A DNA stretch of 64,000 nucleotides, from positions 33,400,579-33,464,578 of the forward strand of contig CM019220.1 in assembly GCA_009741485.1 (NCBI GenBank), given 5' to 3'. Under the pieces are notes generated by a model. The model was not told where the DNA came from and ran no database searches. It saw nothing but the letters and a program-made list of their open reading frames with translations. The position numbers were made by a program, and so were the translations under genes. Shown one piece after another: positions 9,134 through 30,100 of the stretch (its first letter is position 1; each line of letters starts with the position of its first letter). Source of the stretch: Malurus cyaneus samueli (Eukaryota > Chordata > Aves > Passeriformes > Maluridae).

Positions 9134-12100
9134 AAGTTAGGTTTTTTTTTCCTCAGTAATAACAATGTATCTTTACACTTAGTGCCTGCCTATACAAAAA
9201 TACCTCTGTACAGGAGCTCCATCAGTGTAGTTAACACTGGAGAGCACCACTGGTATGTCAGGAGTTAAACTGCCTTCAATTCCAGTCCCAAGACACAATG
9301 CTTCTCTTTTAATATTTAACCAGTTTTCCAGTGTTTCCCCAAATTGCATTAGCAATTCACATACACCTGCATTCTCTTAATCATTTTAGTGTTTATAACA
9401 TATTCCAGAAAGAAGCCCAACTGGATTTCCCTGAACACCTGAAATTATTATTACCTTTACATAATCCATCAGAGCAGTTTCCACAGCATGTTTCCAGAAC
9501 TTCCTACAGCATCTCAGAACACAGGAACTAGGAGGCTGTAGCACATATTAAAACATTGTAAATTGCATAACAGGCCTTCCAGGTCAAATTTGGCCCCACA
9601 AAGCAGTGCCAGGGGTAAGAGGCCAAGTAGTAACTACAGTTCAGCAGCAGTTAGTACCTACCACTTGCTTTACTCTTACTGTTGTGACAGGAGGACATTA
9701 GCCCATAAGAAGGTATCAAAACAAGCCAGCATACTCTTCCATAATCTATTCCAAACCTTGCTGACAGACAACTCCTAGGGGAAGCCCTGGCTCCTGCTTG
9801 GGGCTCAGTGCTACCGAAGGCACCATATGCACAATGGCAAAATCAAACAAAGTGCCAGTGCACCAGCAATGAGCTCACCAAGTGTGTATGTGTCAAGTCA
9901 ATGCACCAGCTTTCTAGCTCCAGAAGGAATTCTGTCCTGCATCCACTTTATAAACTCAGAGGAAAAGAACAAATCTGGAACCACCTCAGCAGTTCCAAGG
10001 TGCATGACTAATGGAAGCTATGACTAGAACACACTCAACATGTTCCTCATCCACAGGTGTTTTCTCATGTTCACCTGTGTGAAAAGCGAGGCCTTAAAGC
10101 ACTATTAAAGAGTAAATAAATGCCTGGTGCTAGAAATGAGTGATTGCAAAGAGCTNATTCAGCTGCAATCCCATTCAAGGATCCAATCTGGCTCAAGAGA
10201 GACCTTTTGGCACAGGTGCTATCCATTCACAAATTTATTTTCCTAGACTGCAGCACTAGTCTTTGTAGACATCCTACTGACAGAAAGTAAAAGCATCTGT
10301 GTTTGATCAGCCAGTAGAAATTACTCCAGACAGACCTCCCAAGGTGCCAGAATACAGATTTCTTTGGTCCTATCTGTGTTAGGATACAAAACAATGAAAT
10401 TAGCAGGTTACAAAAAGGTATGAAGACCTCAGTGCTGACTTCTGCCAGGACTTCTGAGGAATCCTCCAAAACAATAAATTGCAATAAACATGCTCCTGTA
10501 AGAAGAGGCTAGATTTCAGATTCAGCAATAAATTACTGAAGAGAAACCGTAGCAAGGGGAAGTTCTTATCTTCCTTATAAATCAGGGTTTTTTTATTGCT
10601 TCTCTAATATTTTCTAGCTAAGTGTAACACTTGTAGATTCAATTCAAATTGTAGTTCCTGCAGAGTCTCCTGTGAAGAAGAGTAATGAATTTTTGCAGTC
10701 TCTAAATTGAATCTGAACTTCATTAGGTATGCATTAAGTACTTGTTCTAAAAGCAAACCAAAATCAGTTTAAACCACTTTCAGCACAATTCCTACTGATC
10801 TCTGTATAGTGCTTCAGAGCTTGATTTTCTCATTTAAGAAAATTTACCTGAAATGGCAGTAATTCAAGTGTGCATACAGAAGATGCACAGCACGGGTCAA
10901 CACAAATATTTTAATACTGTATTCTCAACTATAATTTCCATTTAAATTAGGAAAAGAGAAAACCTAGTAAACAATTGTAGTGATTCTAAAATAATACATG
11001 GGCAGTCAAAATTTGTGTCAGAATTCATGTTTTAGCATTATCTAAAGTATTAACTGAAATCCAAATCCTGCCAACACATTCAAAAAACCCTAATTTTATC
11101 GAACTGGTGGTCATGCAGACATATGTAGACTTAAGAGAATACACATATCCTTTAGGCACAGGAGCTTTGGGAAAAGTTGTTAAGACTGACAGTTTTGTAA
11201 AATGCTTTTCAATAAAGCTTTTATAGATCACTATCGTGAACATGAAATAGTCACAATTCAAAATAAAGTATTGGCTTCCACCTTCTATTTCATAACTCAG
11301 TGGATATGGGTTTATTCTCCCAACACTTCTTTTTTAAGCACTTAAAACCAGCCTTTCTCTAATATACAAGGAAACAAAGACAGAAAAATTGCAGGAGGAA
11401 AAAAGATTTTCCTGTTTTCTTGTCCAACATACAAAATCCAACCTTATTTCCAGTCATATCCTTCAAAACTGTGTTTTAAAACTTCCACTCCAGACCACCT
11501 TATCAGAAAGAAATTCTTTGAAAAGAACTAGCTCTCAAAAAAAAACAAAAACCAGAAAACACAACAAACCAACAACAAACAAAAATGCAGGTTTTATTTC
11601 AGTGTGGGACAGTTTTCCCATCATTACTGTTCTATCACCAAAGACATGACTTTACACCAGCAGCTGCGCTAAGACTCTTTGAGGCTTTACAAGTCTGAAA
11701 AAGAGGTCAAATCAGTTTGTCACTGGTTCCACATCCACTCTATAAAGATATTTTAGGACAAGGTTACAGAATGGAAAGGGATCTTCACATTGAGCTTCAT
11801 CCTACTGAAGCTGCATTTTGTAGAAAACCCTCCTCCACAGTCTCAAGAGAACCAAATGCAGTTCTTCAGCTAGAAAGCTGATATAAATGAGCATATAAAA
11901 AGTGATTTGGAAGAGGAAAGTGAACAGCTAGAAGCAAAGATAGGGCAGCAACTAGAGTACTAGCATCAAACCCCAGGGATCTGGATTCAGCTCTCAGCTC
12001 CACTTTCAGCTTCCACACTGACCCCATGAGCTGCACCTCAGTTCCTAGTTTGCAGAAGTGATAATGGGAACTTGCCTACAAAGAAGAGCATTATACAAAT

Positions 12101-13090
12101 TTGTATTAAAAGATTATCTGCTAATAATCACAAGGCTGTTTTATTTCTGGTTTTCTGAAGCAAATGTATTTACTATTTAAAGAAAAGCAAAAGGAGGTAA
12201 GTGTAGAGAAGCCATGTTGTTCTACGTTATGGTAGCAATCCCTCTTCCCTTGAGAAGTGAATTACATAAAATACTTTCAGAAAACCCCATATTCCGAGAT
12301 TGTAAACAAAAATTTTGATCTTTAAGTAATTGCTTAGTGCAACTATGTATATAAAAGTATTACTAAATCGGGATCAGGACAACCACAAGCATGAAAGAAA
12401 ATGCATGTCTAGCTTTACAGCAAATGCCATTAAAAAACAGTACTCAAACACTGCTATTTTTATCAAGTATGCCAGTGTTTAAAGGTGTCTAACTGAAGCT
12501 GGCATTTATACAGAACTTGATTTACCAAAGAAATCCTATTTATCTGCAAAAAAGCTGAAGCAGGGAAAGTACAACTATCTTCTCTTCACACTACTCTGCC
12601 CATCATCTCCCACCTCAGCTTTCATATCCTGTAACAAGTTCTCAAACTGACCATTTATAACCTACAAGTAGCTGGAACACGTAGACCCTCATAATGATGT
12701 CCCATGAACTGTCATGAAACTTCCATGTCATCCATCACAGATTATTTAATAGTAATGTAACATATGAAATGGAGACATTAAAAAAAAAGCCATCTTTATT
12801 TACTTTCAAATTGCATTTTCAGTTTAAATTTTGTGCATGAAGTGATGATTTGTGTAAATGTATGTGAATATACTCTAGCAAGAAATGAAGCAGCTAGTAG
12901 TCTCTAAGTCACCTGCAAAACAAGCAGATCAACTATTTTACTAGGGAAAGTAGAAACAAAAATCTTTTTTTTGTATGAGGTATATTTACAGAGCACAATT
13001 TTTCTCTGGCTTCAACTTATAATCACTGGAAAAGCATGCCCTAGTTATAACTTCTAATGGTTTTGCTCATTTCCAAACATTTGAAAAGAA
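9134..13090. other. Intergenic region between the KIAA2012-like remnant and SUMO1
   Basis: AT-rich sequence with no recognisable exon, RNA or repeat with defined ends. A frame around 9405-9450 (FQKEAQLDFPEHLK) follows a TTCCAG acceptor and could be one more remnant exon, but the support is too thin to call. An ambiguous base sits at 10156. Confidence 0.45.
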
Positions 13091-13099
13091 AATGCAAGT

Positions 13100-13897
13100 T
13101 GTTTATAAAATTGTTTTTCTGGTTTATTTTAAATGAAGCTGGTACAGACAATGTCCATTCAAAACCCACGTCCCAGGCCAAAAGGTACAAACAAGAGTGT
13201 CAAAGTAACACCAGTTGGCTGCTGTGAACATTCTTGCATGGATACCTGCGTGTACTAATTGCTCTATGAGGTTAAAATGCTTCTGGGCTCTTCTGGTAAG
13301 ATTTAAAAATCATTAGGGTTTTCAATTTTGTCTTCAGCAAAGCCATCTCTGGAGCAAGGAATGGATGACAACAGTTCTAGCTTTTCCACTTCCAACACGG
13401 CTATCTTCTTTGTTGGGCCATCAGCACAATTTAAGCAAAATAGCTCTGAGTTATGGATACACAACTTCTCCACGGTTTAGTTCTCTGAAAAACTTCATCT
13501 CGCACTGAAAGTTATAGTCCAGGAGTGAGACAGTCACACATCAAAACTTCAGGGCAGATATGGAAGTCATTAAGAACACTCGCCCACCTGGCAGATCTTA
13601 CAGCCTTCGTGCCTGAAATGCACGAACCCAGTGAACATACAAATGCATGTGAGTACATGTATTCCTAAAGGGGAGAGCAGAAGGGAAGAGGGGAGCAAGG
13701 TTGCAGCTGGATCACAGAAGTTCAGCACAATGAAAACAGAAACAATAGTGTATAATGAGCACGAGAATTCAAAATACTAGACGCTTGAAAGTAAACTCCC
13801 AGAGATGGGGTGCCAGTTTCAGTGTTGAACACCACATTACAAAAGAACTATTATTTAAAAATAAAAAAGGATTAAGGGGGAAGAAAAACAGAAGGAT
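13100..13897 (-). other. SUMO1: SUMO1 3' untranslated region (end inferred)
   Basis: Follows the SUMO1 stop codon on the minus strand. The first well-placed polyadenylation hexamer is AATAAA on the minus strand (TTTATT at 13123-13128), followed by a T-rich stretch, so cleavage near 13100 is proposed. Another TTTATT at 12796-12801 could give a longer form. Confidence 0.5.
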
Positions 13898-23069
<9,172 letters not shown>

Positions 23070-23364
23070 GGCTCGGCCCCGTGTCGTGCGGCAGGCTCGG
23101 CTGGGCCCCTGCTGGCGCTTGGCTCCTTTCTCTGCCCGCAGCGCAAACACAGGGCCGCGGCACGGGCGGGATTTCCTGTGCGCCTGAGCTCACTTCCCGC
23201 CCGGGCTCCGCCCGCGGCCGCTCCCGCCGCTCCGCAGGGCCGGCTGCTGCTCTGGCTCTCAGCGGGCCCCGCACGGACGGGTAATCGCCGTTAAAAGAAA
23301 CGCCGAACGTTAAGGGCACCCTGGCGACCGCAGCAGCTGGGGCCGGTCCAGCGCAGGCCATACA

Positions 23365-23730
23365 GATTATTAAGGGACTGCAGGATCTCTTCGTTATGAG
23401 GAGAGACTGCGGAGCTGGGCCTGTTCAGTCTGGAGAGGATTGAGGAGAGGATCTCGGGAATGGATATAAATACCTCAAAGACGGGTGCCCAGGGGCTGCT
23501 GCCAGACACTTCTCAGTGGTGCTCGGTGACTGGCGAGGAGCAATGGCCATAAACGAAACCACAACAAGTTCCAGCCCTGAGGGTGGCAGAGCACTGGAAC
23601 GCGCTGTCCAGGGAGGTCATGGAGTCTCGCTCTCTGCAAACATTCAAACCCCACCCGGACGCGTTCCTGGTGTCGCCCTGCCTTGACAGGGGGTATCCGT
23701 TCCAACTCTAACAATTCTGTCATTCTGTGA
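23365..23730 (+). mobile_element. CR1 non-LTR retrotransposon, 3' end fragment
   Basis: Resembles the 3' end of chicken-repeat-1 LINEs. It has the 'CTTCGTTATGAGGAGAGACT' type segment, then GAGCTGGGCCTGTTCAG, then the 3' UTR with GTTCCAACTCTAACAATTC, and it ends with the repeated octamer-like tail ATTCTGTCATTCTGTGA instead of poly(A). It is 5'-truncated, as most CR1 copies are, and lies just upstream of the SUMO1 promoter in the opposite orientation to SUMO1. Decay is moderate. Confidence 0.85.
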
Positions 23731-23864
23731 AGTCACATAACCCTTTGCACAACAGCAAATCTTGGAGCAAAAGTCCTTGTCATTATGCCTACCTCTAATC
23801 TTACTAAGATTTTTACTGAAATAATACTTCACAACAAAACTCACTTTTCTTTTTAGGCACGGTT

Positions 23865-24000
23865 TGCACTTTTTAAAAAAGTCATCGTAGTAATGCAAGC
23901 ATTGGGATCTGCACGTATTAAGCAAATTAAACCCAGGCGGTTGCATTTGAACAAATTTGCAGTGATACATACAAGCACAGAACGGGTGCCCTGCTTTACA
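23865..24000 (-). other. Cysteine-rich exon-like frame with a TALL-1/TACI-like cysteine spacing
   Basis: On the minus strand an open frame ends CRSQCLHYYDDFFKKCKPC and then LKRK, followed directly by a consensus donor AAAA|GTGAGT (GT at 23863-23864). The pattern C-x6-[FY]-Y-D-x-[LF]-[LF]-x2-C-x2-C has the same spacing as the second cysteine-rich repeat of TACI, and the Y-[FY]-D...C-x-P-C part matches BCMA, both BAFF/APRIL receptors. Upstream the frame also contains FCACMYHC. No signal peptide, no clear start and no partner exon are visible, and no such gene is expected at this location. It may be chance, part of a non-coding transcript or an exon of an unannotated gene. The left end is set by the donor; the right end is arbitrary. 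Confidence 0.2.
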
Positions 24001-26460
24001 TTGAGTAGCCAGGCCATTCAGAGGTCTGCCCAAGAAGGAGCACCTACCTAAACATTACATTTAGGCTGCAATCTGTTTGGACTATAGCATTGAGTCCTAT
24101 CATCTCCTCTACAACAACTTGGGCAACTCCTGCCTGGCGTCACTTCTGCTATAGGCATATGCTTAGCTCAAAGTGGCCAGCAAGTAAAAAAAAAACAACC
24201 CCATACATGAGAACCATAAAATAACATGAATGTAAAATCAGTGAATCAACAGAAATTAGCTCCACTCAAATAGGCGATTATTATCTGGTTAAACTATTTC
24301 TGTTTTTCACTTCACCACTACCTTTAGGAAAGGGCAGAGCATTCATTAGCTCTGGGCAGAGGGCATTCATAAACACAAGCAGCTCAATGCTCTGCATGCC
24401 ATGTTCCTTTGTAATAACACCAAACACCAAAGCAGCTGCAGTTTGCCTGCATTGCTGCATTTCACAGAAATGCCAAGTTACAGCTACACCAAGACATGCA
24501 CTTTTACTAGCCAGTAGAACAATCAGTATCTAGACTTGTGGGAATTAATTTTAATCACAACTGTTAAAACAATTCAGAATTAACAAGGGAGGGAAAAAGT
24601 AAATTAAGGGAATCAAAATAAATGCTATGCAGAGCTACAGAATGAAGATGATCTTTCTTAGGCAAGGCCTAGCAGGCAGAAAAGCCAAATATGTTCATGC
24701 TATGCCAAGCTCACAGTAAGATCTCATTATGAGCTTAATAACACACACAAAGCACCAAAATAAGCCATGCAAGGGTTCCACAGCAACAGACAATACTAAC
24801 AGAATGGAAAATGACAAATACCCTATCCTGAACATTAGTGTTTTTTATAAATTCAAAGGGTTTTTAAAAACAGAGCCTTACAGTTATAAGGCCAGAGTCT
24901 CAGACTCCGGCACAAAACCAAATTTTCCATGTAATCCTATAATAAAAGCTAACATTCACATGAGTCAGAATGCAGTTACCTATCCACATACGTAGTCATA
25001 AAGTTATAATGTTAGAGTGCGCTCATCAGCATACATACTAACATTAACATCACCTTTCTTCACTCCTTTCTTACTCCTTCAGTTGATGCATTAGCTCTTC
25101 AAGACAAAAGCTAGATTTGTACAGGATCTGCGAAGTTAAACCTCTGCTGAGCCCGTGAAACCTATGGCTGCACAACAGCAAAGCTCCCATTTTTTTTGAC
25201 AGCCCAAATTCAACACAATGTTTTCAAAGAGAAAACAACAAAAGCTGTTTTAAAAATATCAAGTATAATAACACAACCTCCTTCCCACAAAACCCAAAAT
25301 TAGCCTTGTATTTGCATGCACCGTCAAGGCTACTTGCCCTAATAACCTCATTCACTTCTCAGGTACTTTTATAATGTCTCTTATTTCCCAATCTGCACTT
25401 AATCTCAGTCACCTGAAGTCAATAGAGTTGATCTCTGTTCCTTCAAATTGCTAATTTCTTCAAAGTTGCTGTATAGCTCAGGAGCCACCAGTTGTTAGAG
25501 GTTTTCTCTACCTCTACCTCTCTTTCTCTACCAAAGCTATTGGCCCACACATGCACTCTGTGCAAAGCTTCTTCAGTCCATCAAAAACAGTGTTCTTAAA
25601 AAAAGCAGATTTTAACCTAAAACCAATCTGTAATCTCATAATGCCAATTTGCTTGCCTGAGAGGGGTTAGTGCTAGCAAACGGATGAATGCAGTATTGTA
25701 GGGTAGCTGGCTAAGTAGCAATAGCTCTTACACAATAATAGTTCTGCACCAGCCAGTAGGGCCAGAACCAGCACTTTTCCACCTGGAAATTCTGTGCCCC
25801 CTTGGACCTAATTTCTTTGGCAATATTACTGGTATTGAGATTCAACAAATTTGGTTATGTTATGTAAAGCACTGAAGTCTTTCCTTTAAAAAAAAAAAAA
25901 TCTTCAGAATTATGCAAGTCCACAGATTTCTCTGTTGGCTTTCCAACATGCTCCTGGCATGGAGGAAACAAAGGCGTGCTGACTCATATACATAGTTGCA
26001 TAAAATTCAGCAATGAACGTCTGATACAAATCAAACCCAAGCGTCGCTTGGAGCCTCTCTTCCTGCGGGCAGGAAAATCTCTGCCGCTTTTCAGTACAGA
26101 TAACCCTCCCTGCGAAATAAGTGGGAATTTCTGAGGGCAAGGAGCGGCGCTTTCCGCTTGCCTCCCACCAGCAGGCAGCTGCTCGGCTCCTCAGCAGGGC
26201 CGGGGCACACAAGTAGGCCAGCCTGGCACACAGGGGCTGTGCCAAGGCACAAAGCACAAAGTGGCACAAATGACCGCTCCAGGCTCTGCCTTCCCCCGGA
26301 CAGAACTGCCCGAACCCCGGGGACACCACAGCAGCGTGGAGAAACAAGCGGCGTTTTAAACGCGTGTTTAATACGAGTATCATTTTGTACTTGTCTGTCG
26401 GAGAAGCAAAGCTTTTAAACACACACAGCTGCACTGTCAAAAATTCTTTACATAAAGGAA
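24001..26460. other. SUMO1-NOP58 intergenic region
   Basis: AT-rich spacer between two divergent genes. I see no exon, RNA gene or repeat with clear ends apart from the CR1 fragment to its left. A 274-codon minus-strand frame (25910-26734) runs into the GC-rich NOP58 promoter and has no family signature. Confidence 0.55.
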
Positions 26461-26469
26461 CTGTGTGCG

Positions 26470-27170
26470 AGGAATTGCAGAGCAGGCCGCGGGAGCGAGA
26501 GCGGCGCGGACAGAGAACCAGCCCGCTGTGTGCTGAGGGCTGAACCACGACACCACGGGCGGCCGGCTCGGGAAACAAAAGCCACCCGAGTCCCGGGGAA
26601 CAAACCCCTTTCCTGTCTACGGTGGCTGAGCCTGCGGCAGCGAGAGGAGCTCGGCAGGGCCCGCTGCCCCCGAGGAGCATTTGGCGTGCCTCAGGAGCTC
26701 GACCTGCCGGGCGGTGGGTGGGGGTGGGTGGCACCGGCCGGCGGTGGGGTGGGGTGGCACCGGGGGCGGGGGGGTTACGGGCCGGCGGTGGGGGAGGGGC
26801 CGGCGTGGCGCGGGGCGGCCCGCCAGTGGCTCTGGAGCGGAAGGCGGCCCGCCGCTTCCTTCTCCTCGCGTGATCCTCCCCTCCCTTCTGCTGCCGCTTC
26901 CGCTTCCCTCCGCAGCGCGGCGTGCTCCAGCGCGGTCCGTCCGGTCCGCCGCCGCACGTGGCGCCCCGCCCCCGCAGCGATGTTGGTGCTGTTCGAGACC
27001 GCCGCCGGCTACGCCATCTTCAAAGTGAGCGGGGGGCTGGGCGGGGCGGTGCCTCTCGCCCGCCGCGGCGTGCGCTCGCCTGGCGGGTCGTAACGCGGGG
27101 AGCGGCCGCCGAGCTGCGGCGGAACACGAGGGAGGGCGGAGGGGAGCGCGTACGGCCTGCGGTGGGGATG
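26470..27170 (+). promoter_or_regulatory. NOP58: NOP58 CpG-rich promoter with E-box
   Basis: A CpG-rich block surrounds the first coding exon. It includes a perfect CACGTG E-box at 26955-26960, 20 bases before the start codon, and a very G-rich tract at 26710-26800. A pyrimidine-rich stretch (about 26867-26915, CCTCCCCTCCCTTCTGCTGC and on) is a plausible place for the 5'-terminal oligopyrimidine start used by snoRNA host genes, but the start site cannot be fixed. NOP58 is a known MYC-responsive nucleolar gene in mammals, which fits the E-box. No TATA box is seen. Confidence 0.65.
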
Positions 27171-30100
27171 AGGGGCAATCACGGGCGGGAGTGAGAGTGA
27201 GGGAGGGAGTGAGTGAGTGAGGGTCCCCGCATCCCGTGCGGGGCGAGCAGGGCCGGGGCTGGGAGCACAGGGGCCGCGTTATGAGCGAGGCCTCGGGGAC
27301 GGGGCTGCGGGGCTGCCGGAGGCGGCTGAAGGTGCTCGGTGGGAGAAGGAGGGACTGCTCGGTGCCTGCCAGGCATGGCACACATCACCTGCGGCCCACA
27401 TGGTCTCCCGTTTATCGGGGTGGGTTTAGTAGGAAGCTGTGCGCTCGTGGCCGTGCCCTTTTTGGCGTCTTTGGGAGTGTTGAGTTTGGGAGTGTTGAGT
27501 TTGGGAGTGTTGACCCCTTTCTGTTCCTGGCTGTATCCTCGTGGATCGTGCTCCAGCAGAGCCGCGTTGGTGCGTGAGGGGGCAGCGCCTTCCCGGGGAG
27601 TGTGCGGCTCAGGCTGCCCTGCCTGGGGCGCTCCCTACAGCGGGCCGGGCGCGGAGAATGTGAGGATCCCTGCAGGACTGCCCGTGTCTCCACCTCGCTC
27701 TCTTCCCAGAGATCTCGCAGATCTCTTCCCAGATCTCTCGCAGATCTCTTCGCAGAGCTTTGCCAGCCTCCTGACCGGGTGGCTCGGGGCTGCAGCTTCG
27801 TGGGGCTTTGAGCTTTGAGCAATCCTAAACGAGTGCTGCTGTAGTGCTGTGCTCCCTTCTGACTTTCCCCTTGGTAGGCTGTTGGTCCCTGTGTACTTTT
27901 ACCAGCTTTTTCACAGTTTGACCATAGCATCTTTATTTTTCTTCTCTCCAGCTTAGTCTTGGGGTTTAGCTTGTGTGAACATGAATGCTGGTGCAAAGAG
28001 AGCACCCCCTTGTCTGCAGCAAAACTGCACCCTTGCTGCTCTGTGGAGCACCATATTTTCTTCCTCTGCCCTGAAATCTTCCTTCCTCATTGGAGTGAAG
28101 CCGTGCTATTAAGGCAAGGAGGATTACAAGGTGTTGGTCTTGGGAAGAAGACAGAAGTACTTCTAAAAGTAGATCGCTTTTGTTCTGTGCCTGCCTCTCA
28201 ACACCTCTGCCCGTGGAACTGATGTACATAGAGCAGTTTCCCTGAAGGTTTTGCTCACTGGATGTTCACAAAGAGTAGTATTCTGTGCTTTCAAAGTTAC
28301 TAAAAATTAAAAAAAAATCTTGAGTAGGCTGAAATCTCTGGTGCGGTGAGCCAAGCTCTTTCAACCTTTCACAGGAGCCAGGAGATGCTGAAAATAATGA
28401 ATAATTTAATTTCTGAAAGCAGAGTAGGTAGACATAATGCAAAGGTAGGAAGAGGGACATGCAGGGAGGACTGCAGAGGTGCTGGAGTGTTTGCTGCAGG
28501 GCTGGGCTGGCTGTGAGGGATACACAGTGTGGCTGGGGGAGAGGTGAAAGCTGTCTGCTGGAAAAGAGTAGTTGCAGTATTTTATTAAAATATGTATTTT
28601 GAGAGAAGTTGTGTTCTCTGTGCTGAGTCTCTTGGCAGTTGCCAAGGCTGGAAACAGTGAAACCTCAGCCACAGTGCCTGTCTACGAGGAAAAGCTCTCA
28701 ATCACACAGCATTCCTTCCCTGGACAGGGCAGTTGTTCAACTGCAGATTTGTGTCACTGTTATACTTGTACATTCTGTATTGAAATGTTCTCTGGGGTGT
28801 TTGTTTTTCAGTTACTTGAAGGTTGGGCAGATTTTTGTTTCTGAATTTTGGGGATGGTCATGGTCACCCACTTCCCTTTTTTGGCAGTGACCACAAATGT
28901 TTGTTGCCAGCGTAAATGTGCTCAGTCTTCAGGCCTTGGTGATCAAGAACTGTCTTCTGGAAGCTGTGTAGCTCTCACATGTTCCAGGTGCTGCTCCCAT
29001 CAGAGGAGCAAATACTAAGGGCAAATGGGATATACCCATGTTCTAGATCTTGGAAGACTTTCTATCTTAGTATAATTTACTTACAATAATCTTACTCTCT
29101 GGAAGGACAGATTATCTGTAGATGTATAATTTTTATATGCTAAGAGTATGGATTTTAGCAGTTTCTAAGTCTTTACTTTCTCTGTGTGCCCATGTCTGTT
29201 TATAGAAGCTGAAAATTCTATAGGCCTCAGTATAGGTAAGATGCACTGGAGGAAAGAATTGTCCAGCTGAGGAAAGAAAGAGTTGCCTCAAAGTTTTCTT
29301 TGCCTCAGAGCCCTGTAGGAAGTTAATTACTATGTTTACTTACTCAGCTACTAATTGAGTTTTAAAAAAGACAACCTCCTTCAACCAGGGTTTAAAAATG
29401 TGCCAGGGAGCAAAATTCATAATATCACTGCACTGAGTTAATTGCAATTGTGTTGCGTTTGCATTGTGGGGACAAAACCAGAAGATTTTTGAGTGAGATG
29501 TAAAGAACACAGTGTTGTAAAGATCTTGACTATTCCCCTGAGCAGTTTTCTGGGAATTTATAGTGCAATCTGCATTTTGTGAAATGTATATAAGGCCCCA
29601 AGAGTGTGTTAATCTTGTGCTGTTTAAAAGATGAGGGGATCCATGTGTACAGAGATGGGATTAAGCATTGCAGTGTTTTAGATAATTCTTGGCTCAGTTG
29701 ATGACTAAGCTCTTGTGAAAACTCTTTACAGGGATGTTCTGTTTCTTTGGGTTAGCTCTGATCAATAAAAATAATTTGGGGGATCACTCCTTCCTGTTAG
29801 GCTTCCCAGACATTTTATTTTTCCAAAGCAGTGGCAAATTTGGTTTTGTGTCACTGGGGTTGTGAGTGAGTTCAGAGGAGGAGGTGGAGCAAGCCCAGTT
29901 TTGATAAGCAAAAAGAGGGTTCTGCTGTAATGTGCCAGGTCCAGGAGGACCCAGCCATTATTGAAGAATTTCTGTAATTCAGGTGAAAGTAAAAGCACTG
30001 CACTGCTATGTGTCTATCAGTGGGGTAAAGCTGCTGAGAGAATGGTGAAACTGGAAATCACTGCAGTTGAGTTTGTTGTCTCAATCAGTGTTAACTAACT

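Noticed and set aside
25910..26734. 274-codon minus-strand frame between SUMO1 and NOP58
   Set aside because: It runs into the CpG-rich NOP58 promoter, shows low-information composition and has no family signature or splice context.
26530..27381. Overlapping frames of 187 and 254 codons around NOP58 exon 1
   Set aside because: Stop-poor because of high GC; they overlap each other on opposite strands and are out of frame with the true exon.
29709..29765. TGATGA ... CTGA pair in NOP58 intron 1
   Set aside because: Flanking sequences do not pair and the insert has no recognisable guide.
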